Position numbers and translations under genes: made by a program
Notes under the pieces: generated by a model
The model's database searches: none
What the model was told of the DNA's origin: nothing
What the model saw: only the letters and a program-made list of their open reading frames with translations
Assembly (NCBI GenBank): GCA_020721025.1
Contig: DYNO01000058.1
Location: 1 to 16,758, forward strand
Source of the DNA: Thiomargarita sp.
Lineage (GTDB): Bacteria; Pseudomonadota; Gammaproteobacteria; Beggiatoales; Beggiatoaceae
DNA length: 16,758 nucleotides
Direction of reading: 5' to 3'
Shown: in pieces, positions 7,494-14,130 of the stretch
Layout: each line of letters begins with the position of its first letter
Numbering within the stretch: position 1 is the stretch's first letter

Positions 7494-7924
7494 TTATGAT
7501 TTATTCGGACAAAATGTGCGAATGATTCTCACTTTGTTCACGTCGTCAACACAACTGCTTGATTGCCCAAGTCTTAGACCCGCTTCCACCAAGTTAGTTT
7601 TCTTACGTGCATTTAGAGTCCCGCCGGATCGTGTCGTGGACTGATAGTCTTAACAACTATATCGGTTTAAGTTCAAAGCAGCGTTTTAAAGTCTCGCTGA
7701 TTCTTGTCACGATTATAACTACTTAACAACTATAGTTATTCAGATTTAGCGCAGCATTCAAATCTCGGTCAATGACTAAACCACAGTCACAACTAAAAAT
7801 CCTGTCTGCTAATGTCAAATTCTCTTGCTTTACCACACACTTTGAGCAAATTTTAAAGATGTCAAACCAGTTCTATACAACAACCTTCTAGTTTATATTT
7901 TATGTCGTGATTGTTGATAACCTA
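7494..7924 (-). pseudogene. tnpB: Decayed IS200/IS605-family tnpB (3' part only)
   Basis: Three minus-strand fragments line up with the C-terminal part of TnpB, the RNA-guided nuclease of IS605-type elements. Fragment 7862-7924 reads DIKYKLEGCCIELV, like the strand before the zinc finger. After a frameshift, 7723-7872 reads through WFDIFKICSKC, SCDCGLVIDRDLNAALNL: the zinc-binding cysteine pairs and the DRD.NAA.N motif typical of TnpB. Fragment 7494-7649 gives a TnpB-like tail (GGTLNARKKTNLVEAGLRLG). A 73-bp duplication and a TAA separate the last two fragments; removing the duplication puts them in one frame. The N-terminal two thirds, including the first two RuvC acidic residues, are missing, and no tnpA is visible. 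It is a dead remnant lying between the pilG-like and pilH-like genes. Confidence 0.85.
7650..7767. repeat. Imperfect tandem duplication within the tnpB remnant
   Basis: TTAACAACTATA occurs at 7650-7661 and 7723-7734, and similarity of about 60% continues to the TCTCG at 7692-7696 and 7763-7767. The unit covers the end of the DRDLNAALNL coding segment. The left copy is more decayed and contains in-frame stops. It looks like an old tandem duplication of about 73 bp that helped disrupt the gene. Confidence 0.6.
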
Positions 7925-8083
7925 TTCTTTTAATTGATAGGTTCGACATTTCTCAACACTAGATACTGTTTTTATCCATTGAATCATGAACTAAACTGAT
8001 CTATTCTAACATAAAAAAAGGTATTGTACATTAGGTTAGTTGATAATCAGTTAAACTTTTAAAAAGCATTAATTATCAATCAG

Positions 8084-8914
8084 TTATGCCGCTGGCTGAT
8101 TGGTATCGGGTAAAAATTGTCGAATGACTTCTTGAAGTTTCGCCTGTTCCACCGGTTTGGTTAAATAGACACTTGCCCCTGCCATCGTGCCTCTTAACTT
8201 GTCAAATCGTGAGCCCTTACCTGTCAACATGACTACTGGGGTATTTTTGGATTCTTTATGCGATTTTATTTCTTTGCACACTTTATAACCATCAATCCCA
8301 GGCAACATGAGGTCTAAGAATATGATGTCATAAACATTACTCGGTTTTTTAACAAATTCTAAGGCTTCTTCACCAGTTTCGGCAAAATCAATCTCCATTC
8401 CATATAAACCTAACTGAATTTCCATAGATTTACGCACCGGCAAACTGTCATCTACCACCAAGGCTTTATAACCACTACGTGATGTTCCTTTGGCACTTTG
8501 CACAGCATCATGGAGCGCAGCCGTTGCCGCCTCATCTAACACTTCTTCACCACCCACGACCAATTCAGGGACATATTTGTGTGACTCAATCGTGACCTTA
8601 TCGAGCACTTCTAACACCCGCTTCAATGTCAATGGACGACGCAAGTAGATTTCGCTGCCATGGGACTCTGCTGTCGCTGCCTTGGTGACTTTGACTGCGG
8701 GAATATTGCCATGATGCACCGTAAAGCTACGCCATTCGTTCATCGCATTGGAGTCATCCGCATCCACCAATAAAATTTCAGCGGTGGCACGCTCAGTCGC
8801 ACTGACCAAAACGTATTGCCGACTGCGCGAGGCTGCCAACTTAAAAATACTACCCAAGGTGTTTTGTTCATTCGATGCGAGACCGAAGATACCTACTTTA
8901 AAAACTTTATCCAT
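8084..8914 (-). CDS. PilG-like response regulator with N-terminal pseudo-receiver domain
   Basis: The protein has 276 residues in two parts. Residues 148-270 are a complete receiver domain with Asp155-Asp156, phospho-acceptor Asp201 (IIFLDLMLPGIDGY), Thr231 and Lys253 (YLTKPV). The segment LTGKGSRFDKLRGTMAGASV resembles the matching part of PilG. Residues 1-110 have a receiver-like strand pattern: AEILLVDADDSN around Asp51, IPAVKVTK in the beta-4 place, and LRRPLTLKRVLEVLDK in the beta-5 place with Arg-Arg-Pro where Lys-Pro is expected. This suggests a degenerate, probably non-phosphorylated receiver. A loose linker joins the two. AGGA (8925-8928) lies about 10 nt upstream of the ATG. Pseudomonas PilG has only the single receiver, so the fusion is a departure. 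Expected role: output regulator of the pilus chemosensory pathway. Confidence 0.85.
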   Translation of the reverse strand: MDKVFKVGIFGLASNEQNTLGSIFKLAASRSRQYVLVSATERATAEILLVDADDSNAMNEWRSFTVHHGNIPAVKVTKAATAESHGSEIYLRRPLTLKRVLEVLDKVTIESHKYVPELVVGGEEVLDEAATAALHDAVQSAKGTSRSGYKALVVDDSLPVRKSMEIQLGLYGMEIDFAETGEEALEFVKKPSNVYDIIFLDLMLPGIDGYKVCKEIKSHKESKNTPVVMLTGKGSRFDKLRGTMAGASVYLTKPVEQAKLQEVIRQFLPDTNQPAA

Positions 8915-9245
8915 TGCTACAGTTTCCTGTGTGTTAAGCTAGAAACTAGGGAAAAGCAACCGACGCCGAGCTTTGTGTAGAAAAAATGAACCGCTTCTAC
9001 TCGAAAAAATAGCATCTTTAACGTTCCATGTCACATTTTTTTGGCTCAATAAGTTAAGTTTCGATAGATTGCTGTCAAGAGGTTCATCAATCATGATTTC
9101 GTCTATCTAACCAATGCGTTATTTTACCTCAATCTGACACTAAACAGTCAAACATCGCCACGCGACGCTTAAACATGCGATTTTTCCTGACGTTACTCAC
9201 TAAAAAACCTATTGACATCCTGTGTTGCTCATTATTTTGTTTTTG
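8915..9245. other. 331-bp gap between zapD and the pilG-like gene; second copy of a dispersed repeat
   Basis: No gene is supported here. ACAGTCAAACATCGC at 9144-9158 and flanking bases (about 9100-9165) match the repeat near 6596-6650. The promoter of the chemosensory cluster probably lies in this stretch, but no clear consensus pair can be singled out. No strong intrinsic terminator follows zapD. Confidence 0.45.
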
Positions 9246-10016
9246 CTATATCATACAACAACATAACTCAAAATTGACATCTTGTTCCGTGGCAACCGGA
9301 CGCTCGTCACTCTGGGCTTGTTCAAAGAAGCGAATGGTAAAACGTTGTTTACCACCATTGATTTCAGGATAAAACACTGGCTCGGCGGGCAATCCAACCC
9401 GAATCAGTTGATAATCCGCTTGGGCATCTAGTTTGGACTGAAAAAAACCTTTTGTTGCAGTCTCTTGCGAATTTACCACATTATTGCGGATCATAAATAA
9501 ATCCAATTCCATCCCATTACACAAAGGTTCTAACCGCATTAACCAATCACTGACTTCATTTTGTCGTTGTTTGGGATTTTTCTGCAACCAAAATTGATAC
9601 ACCGGCACATCGCTACCACTCGCGCCGCCGGGAATTCCATGACGTTGACGCACGGCACTTAACAACGGATGTTGTGTCAAATTTTCAACTGCGAGCGAGT
9701 CCATTTGTTCTAACGCGATCAAGATATTATGCGTCCTGTTTAACAGATGATTCATGCGCTCAATATCAGCTTTCGGAAGATGTTGCCACCGTTGCAAGGC
9801 TTGATAATGATGTCCTAAATCATTGATGAGATCATTTTTTAAGTCAACCCGCGCCAAAAAATCTAGGATTTCTATCAAGTTACCGATCACCTCCCGACTT
9901 TCCCACACAGAAGGACCCTTTAAGCGGTAAGTAATCCCATCAAACAGAAACTCAAGGCGCAACAAGTTTCTCACTCTATCATTCAGCGGCTGTTCATAAA
10001 ATACTTTCTTTTTCAC
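9246..10016 (-). CDS. zapD: ZapD, cell division protein that bundles FtsZ
   Basis: ZapD (YacF) binds the FtsZ C-terminus and cross-links protofilaments in the cytoplasmic Z ring. The protein shows the family pattern: VFYEQPLNDRVRNLLRLEFLF at the start, LLSAVRQRHGIPGG in the middle, a Pro-x-Tyr-x-Phe-Trp-Leu stretch, and a C-terminal FELCCC that matches the FELACC end of the E. coli protein. I chose the GTG at 10014-10016 (256 residues, close to the 247 of E. coli) because the conserved start follows at once and GAGAG lies 7 nt upstream. An ATG at 10056-10058 would add 14 non-conserved residues and has no visible ribosome-binding site. It follows coaE by about 100 bp, as in many gammaproteobacteria. 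Confidence 0.93.
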   Translation of the reverse strand: MKKKVFYEQPLNDRVRNLLRLEFLFDGITYRLKGPSVWESREVIGNLIEILDFLARVDLKNDLINDLGHHYQALQRWQHLPKADIERMNHLLNRTHNILIALEQMDSLAVENLTQHPLLSAVRQRHGIPGGASGSDVPVYQFWLQKNPKQRQNEVSDWLMRLEPLCNGMELDLFMIRNNVVNSQETATKGFFQSKLDAQADYQLIRVGLPAEPVFYPEINGGKQRFTIRFFEQAQSDERPVATEQDVNFELCCCMI

Positions 10017-10121
10017 ACAGAGACTCTCATATTGGGTGCAGCGAAATATCCCATACATCCGATGGATTAACCAGATGTCAAATGTTTGAGTTTAATGACT
10101 TGACGTATGCAACTGAATATT

Positions 10122-10721
10122 TTAAACGAGACTGAGATAAAATTCATGTAACTTGTGCACTTGAAGCGTCAGTGCGTTAAAATCTGTACTATTATCAATC
10201 ACATCATCAGCACTTGCCAACCGTATTTCCCGACTCAGTTGGGCGCGCAAAATCTGCTCAATTTGCTTGGGAGATAAACCATTGCGCTGTTCCAAACGTT
10301 GATATTGCAAGGTGACAGGACTGTCCACGACGGCAATTCTATCGACTTGATGTTGTTGTTTGGTTTCTAACAGCAAGGGCACGCTTATAATACAATAGCG
10401 ACTGTCCAATTGATTTATTTGATTTAAAATTTCAGCATAGATTTTTGGATGCAAAATTGCTTCTAATTTTTTGCGTTCCTCAACGTCAGAAAATACCCGT
10501 TGCCGCAGCGCGAGGCGGTTCAAATGACCGTCTGATTGTAACATTTCTGAGCCAAAAGTTTGCACAATTTCAGATAATGCTGGCTGTCCTCTTGCGACCA
10601 ACTGATGCGAAATCACATCTGCGTCAATAATCGGCACGCCTAATGTTGCGAATATATTGGAAACCGCAGTTTTACCTGTGGCAATTCCACCTGTTAAACC
10701 TACTTTTAATGAAACACTCAT
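10122..10721 (-). CDS. coaE: Dephospho-CoA kinase
   Basis: CoaE phosphorylates the 3'-hydroxyl of dephospho-CoA, the last step of coenzyme A synthesis, in the cytoplasm. At 199 residues it has normal length. The P-loop is at 9-18 (LTGGIATGKT), followed by IIDADVISHQ (Asp33 and Asp35), the LHPKI helix, VPLLLET, a lid segment with QRNGLSPKQ, and VIDNS near the C-terminus. All of these fit the family. The ATG at 10719-10721 puts the P-loop where it should be, although no clear Shine-Dalgarno precedes it. coaE next to pilD and zapD is the standard gammaproteobacterial arrangement; here an unrelated ATPase gene is inserted between pilD and coaE. Confidence 0.96.
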   Translation of the reverse strand: MSVSLKVGLTGGIATGKTAVSNIFATLGVPIIDADVISHQLVARGQPALSEIVQTFGSEMLQSDGHLNRLALRQRVFSDVEERKKLEAILHPKIYAEILNQINQLDSRYCIISVPLLLETKQQHQVDRIAVVDSPVTLQYQRLEQRNGLSPKQIEQILRAQLSREIRLASADDVIDNSTDFNALTLQVHKLHEFYLSLV

Positions 10722-10775
10722 GGCTATTTAATTATAGGCTCGAAATATTTGATAAGGTTGATTATTGGGCTCTAA

Positions 10776-11885
10776 TCACGATAATTTCTCTTCCAATGCA
10801 ACCATTAAATCATCTCGATTTCCAACGATAAATGGTGAATGCGTTGCAATGATTACATCAAAATTAGAGATTTTCACAATTTCTAATAAATCGGATAAAA
10901 ATTGTTTTTGCCAAGAAATATGGAGTGAAATTTCCGGATCATCAATCAAAATCAAAGAGTTGGGTAGAATCGGAAAAAGCAAATTATAGATTAAAATGAT
11001 TTGATGCTGTTCACCAGAAGATAATAACTCTGTAAATGGCAAATTTCGATATTCTCCTTCAAGTTTTCCTTCAATCACGAAACCGTCAGCACGATGAATC
11101 TTAATTTTCTTGTGCTTGAATTTGCGATTCACAATGTTAATCAACAACTTAATTCGCTGCACAAAATCATCTAAAACACTGAGTTTCTGCTTGGTGTCTT
11201 CAATGTACAATGCCATGATTGCATACTTCATTTCATCAACACTATCGAATTGAGAAAGATCAAATAGTGAGATTTCCGTTTCTGTCAACAATCCGATCTC
11301 ATGCAACTCCGAAATTTTATTATTTAATTCAATTGCTTGGATTTTCAATTGTTCTAAGTCATGCCGTTGCGCGGGTAGGCGATTCAATAGACGTTGTGGC
11401 AAGGTTCTGTCTAAATTTTGTGACAGTTTTTCATAAGTGTTCATTACATCTTGTATTTTATGATGCAATTTTGCAGCGTATTGATGTATCACAGATTCCA
11501 TGTGCAGACTGTGTGCGATGTAAGTACAACGAAATAATCTTTGGCTTTCAATCAGTTGAACATAGATACTTCCCGCATACTTCGTATTTTCAACTAACAT
11601 CCTATCGTAATGATCTGGATCGTTTACAATGGTTGTCGAACCCCCGTCAGTGAATTCAATGGAATAACGCTCAAAAGGGATACGGTAAATGCGAGAACTA
11701 GAATTTTGAAAATTGATATGAAAAGTATTGGCTAACATCCATAAAAGGCTACTTTTCCCCACGCCATTGGGCCCATGCAGAATCGTCACGCGATCTTCCA
11801 AATTCAGATCAATCACATGATGATACAAGCCGAACAAACCTTCGACTTCGATACGTTTAATACGCAATGGAGTGGAATCGGTCAT
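10776..11885 (-). CDS. Orphan AAA/ABC-type ATPase of the OLD/RecF-like (AAA15/21) group
   Basis: The protein has 369 residues and all SMC/ABC-type ATPase motifs. Walker A is GPNGVGKS at 38-45 and an SSGEQ signature sits at about 289-293. Walker B LILIDD (311-316) is followed by PEISLH, and the H-loop is ATHS with His349. A helical, coiled-coil-like insert occupies about 125-260. The motif order and the LIESQRL segment (111-117) match stand-alone ATPases that often pair with a TOPRIM/DUF4435 or HNH partner in phage-defence modules such as PARIS or Septu. No such partner is present here. The residue after the Walker B aspartate is Asp316, where the family usually has the catalytic Glu. It starts 23 bp after pilD and is more AT-rich than its neighbours, so it was probably acquired. 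Function unknown; defence is a possibility only. Confidence 0.85.
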   Translation of the reverse strand: MTDSTPLRIKRIEVEGLFGLYHHVIDLNLEDRVTILHGPNGVGKSSLLWMLANTFHINFQNSSSRIYRIPFERYSIEFTDGGSTTIVNDPDHYDRMLVENTKYAGSIYVQLIESQRLFRCTYIAHSLHMESVIHQYAAKLHHKIQDVMNTYEKLSQNLDRTLPQRLLNRLPAQRHDLEQLKIQAIELNNKISELHEIGLLTETEISLFDLSQFDSVDEMKYAIMALYIEDTKQKLSVLDDFVQRIKLLINIVNRKFKHKKIKIHRADGFVIEGKLEGEYRNLPFTELLSSGEQHQIILIYNLLFPILPNSLILIDDPEISLHISWQKQFLSDLLEIVKISNFDVIIATHSPFIVGNRDDLMVALEEKLS

Positions 11886-11908
11886 TTTTTCAATACTCTA
11901 CAGTTAAG

Positions 11909-12763
11909 TTACGTCCACGCATGTAATATGTGTTTCAGCGAACTGCCCCACAATAAACTAACCCAGCCGGCAAATGCGAGATAGGGACCAAACGGAATTG
12001 GAATATCTTTATTTTGTATTCGCAACAATATCAAGGAGACACCGACGATTGAACCCAACAGTGATGCAATTAAAATAACTTGCAATAACCATTGCCACCC
12101 CAACCACGCGCCCAACATCGCGGTCATTTTGAAATCGCCATAGCCCATACCTTCCTTGCCAGTCAATAACTTAAAGAACCAGTACAGTGACCACAACGAC
12201 AAATAACCAACCATCGCACCCAGCACGGCTGACGAAATATCGGTGTAGAGATGAAATAAATTGCAATACAATCCGAGCCATAGCAACGGCAACGTGATAT
12301 TATCAGGCAATAAAAAATGATCTAAATCAATCACACTGGCGGCGAGAAGGGCCCAAGTAAAAATCAATGCCCCCGCGAGTTGCCATGTAAAACCAAAGTG
12401 CCACGCAACGAATATCGACAAAATTGCTGTTAATAGTTCAATGAAGGGATAACGCAATGAAATTTTTTGGTGACAACCGCGACATTTTCCCAATAAAAAC
12501 AAATAGCTCAATACTGGAATATTTTCCAATGCAGTGATCAAATGTCCACAATGCGGACAACGGGAACGCGGCACACTGAGATTAAAAACTTCTGTAGATT
12601 CAATTGGTTGTCCAGAAATTTCTGCACATTGTTGCACCCATTCTCGCTGTAACATGATGGGTAAACGGTGAATCACGACGTTGAGAAAACTGCCCACCAT
12701 CAAGCCAAAAATCCCGACCACGATCATCAAGGCTTGCACATCTGTTTGTAATATATGAAACAT
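11909..12763 (-). CDS. pilD: PilD, prepilin peptidase / N-methyltransferase
   Basis: This polytopic inner-membrane aspartic protease cleaves the leader from type IV prepilins and N-methylates the new first residue. The 284-residue protein has the full bifunctional layout. A membrane segment with GSFLNVVIHRLP (24-35) leads to the cytoplasmic zinc-binding loop with Cys69/Cys72 and Cys94/Cys97. The catalytic aspartates lie in SVIDLDHFLLPD (Asp146 or Asp148) and GMGYGDFK (Asp210). Several further membrane helices follow, ending with IPFGPYLAFAGW. It follows pilC in the same direction, with an inverted repeat in the 54-bp gap, and should be co-transcribed with pilB and pilC. No clear Shine-Dalgarno is seen. 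Confidence 0.96.
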   Translation of the reverse strand: MFHILQTDVQALMIVVGIFGLMVGSFLNVVIHRLPIMLQREWVQQCAEISGQPIESTEVFNLSVPRSRCPHCGHLITALENIPVLSYLFLLGKCRGCHQKISLRYPFIELLTAILSIFVAWHFGFTWQLAGALIFTWALLAASVIDLDHFLLPDNITLPLLWLGLYCNLFHLYTDISSAVLGAMVGYLSLWSLYWFFKLLTGKEGMGYGDFKMTAMLGAWLGWQWLLQVILIASLLGSIVGVSLILLRIQNKDIPIPFGPYLAFAGWVSLLWGSSLKHILHAWT

Positions 12764-12772
12764 AATTGTGTA

Positions 12773-12804
12773 GCGGTAGCGTGAAACTGGTTCAATACTA
12801 CCGC
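12773..12804 (-). other. Intercistronic hairpin between pilC and pilD
   Basis: GCGGTAG (12773-12779) and CTACCGC (12798-12804) form a perfect 7-bp stem. Inside the loop TGAA (12782-12785) and TTCA (12791-12794) can extend it. It sits between the pilC stop and the pilD ATG with no T-tract, so it may protect or partly attenuate the mRNA. Its nested layout resembles the hairpin at 757-789. Confidence 0.55.
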
Positions 12805-12817
12805 AATCCTCGTAGAG

Positions 12818-14071
12818 TTAAATCACTGCACCCATTTGGAAGATGGGCATGTACATGGCGAGCACCAAGCCCCCAATCACTACGCCTAAAAATGCCATAA
12901 TCATCGGCTCCATCATCGCACTGATCTTTTCGACAATGGCATCGACTTCTTCTTCATAATAATCAGCAACTTTACTTAACATTTTGTCAATTGCGCCCGA
13001 TTCTTCCCCAATCTGCACCATCTGGATAACCATGTTGGGAAAAACTTTAGAATCCCGCATACTTTGCGCTAACGTCGTTCCTGTGGAAACTTCAGCCTTC
13101 ATTCGCATCACCGCACGATAATAAACAATATTTCCCGTCGCACCCGCCACCGAATCCATCGAATCCACCAACGGCGTACCCGCTGCAAACATGGTTGCCA
13201 TCGTCCGAGCAAACCGTGCAATTGCCGAGAGTTTCAACATTTCACCAAACACGGGCAATTTTAAGGAAAGTACCTGCATCGCTTCGTTAAATTTCTGTGA
13301 ACGTTTCATCGCTTGCCCATAAGAAATTTTTAAAGTAATGATAACTCCCCCGACAATATGCCAATAGGCTTGTAGAAACTCTGACATATTAACAACTATC
13401 TTGGTCAACGCGGGCAAATCTGCGCCAAATCCTGAGAATAAGTCAGCAAACACGGGCACCACGAAGACCAGCAAGATGGCACTGACCACGCCAGCAACGA
13501 CCATAATACTGATGGGATAACTGAGCGCGCCCTTAATTTTTTTCTTAATTGCTTCGCTTTTTTCTTTATAATTCGCAACCTTATTGAGCAAGGATTCTAA
13601 AATACCCGCTTGCTCACCCGCTTCGACCAAATTGCAGAATAAGTTATCAAATTGATCCGGGTGTTTACGCAACGCATCGGCAAGGGTTCCCCCCGCTTCA
13701 ATATCGCCTTTAATATTCAGAATTAACTTCTGCATTCGTGGATTTTCATGCCCTTCTGCCACAATATCAAACGATTGCAACAAGGGCACGCCGCACTCCA
13801 TCATTGTGGTCAACTGCCGCGCGAACAGGGCAATATCCCCCGGAGTAATCGGTTTGCCACCTTGTCCCCCAAAAAGCGGCGTGGATTTTTTCTTAATTCT
13901 TGAGACTAAAATACCTTTACGACGCAAGGCAGCTTTCGCCAAATTTTCATTGGTGCTGGTAACTTCTGCCCCCTTGATTTCTTTGCCTTGTTTATCCTTA
14001 CCGTCGTAAACAAAGATAACATCCTTTGCTGCCTTTGCCCCACCTTTCGCAGCTTCCTTCGCTTCCGCCAT
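12818..14071 (-). CDS. pilC: PilC, type IV pilus inner-membrane platform protein
   Basis: PilC (T2SF/GspF family) couples the PilB/PilT motors to pilin movement at the inner membrane. Two T2SF domains are visible. The first begins near FARQLTTMMECGVPLLQSFD and the second near FARTMATMFAAGTPLVDSMD; each ends with a conserved Glu-rich segment (EAGEQAG and QIGEESGAID). Three membrane segments occur: after the first domain (YPISIMVVAGVVSAILLVF), shortly after it, and at the C-terminus. I chose the ATG at 14069-14071 (417 residues, near the family norm), preceded by GGTGA. The longer frame to 14119 would need a TTG inside the hairpin at the pilB-pilC junction and adds 16 non-conserved residues. 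The first 20 residues are unusually rich in Ala, Lys and Gly. Confidence 0.95.
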   Translation of the reverse strand: MAEAKEAAKGGAKAAKDVIFVYDGKDKQGKEIKGAEVTSTNENLAKAALRRKGILVSRIKKKSTPLFGGQGGKPITPGDIALFARQLTTMMECGVPLLQSFDIVAEGHENPRMQKLILNIKGDIEAGGTLADALRKHPDQFDNLFCNLVEAGEQAGILESLLNKVANYKEKSEAIKKKIKGALSYPISIMVVAGVVSAILLVFVVPVFADLFSGFGADLPALTKIVVNMSEFLQAYWHIVGGVIITLKISYGQAMKRSQKFNEAMQVLSLKLPVFGEMLKLSAIARFARTMATMFAAGTPLVDSMDSVAGATGNIVYYRAVMRMKAEVSTGTTLAQSMRDSKVFPNMVIQMVQIGEESGAIDKMLSKVADYYEEEVDAIVEKISAMMEPMIMAFLGVVIGGLVLAMYMPIFQMGAVI

Positions 14072-14106
14072 AATATCACCGATAACCTGTTGATTTAAAT
14101 AGTAAC

Positions 14107-14126
14107 TGCTCACAGCCAACTGAGCA
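14107..14126 (-). other. Inverted repeat between pilB and pilC
   Basis: TGCTCA (14107-14112) and TGAGCA (14121-14126) form a 6-bp stem with an 8-nt loop, starting 5 bp after the pilB stop. A mild intercistronic hairpin is likely. Its position favours the downstream ATG as the pilC start. Confidence 0.45.
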
Positions 14127-14130
14127 CGAC

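Noticed and set aside
7384..7644. An 86-codon plus-strand frame
   Set aside because: It is largely the antisense of the tnpB tail, which reads convincingly on the minus strand. It has no ribosome-binding site and no recognisable protein pattern.
10731..10736. TATAAT on the minus strand just before coaE
   Set aside because: The start point would fall almost on the ATG and no -35 box is present, so it would require leaderless transcription; not supported.
10776..11885. A complete PARIS or Septu defence system
   Set aside because: Only the ATPase is present. The flanking genes are pilD and coaE, with no DUF4435 or HNH partner gene.
14072..14119. Upstream TTG start for pilC
   Set aside because: It lies in an inverted repeat, has no ribosome-binding site and adds residues not typical of PilC; the ATG at 14071 has GGTGA before it.
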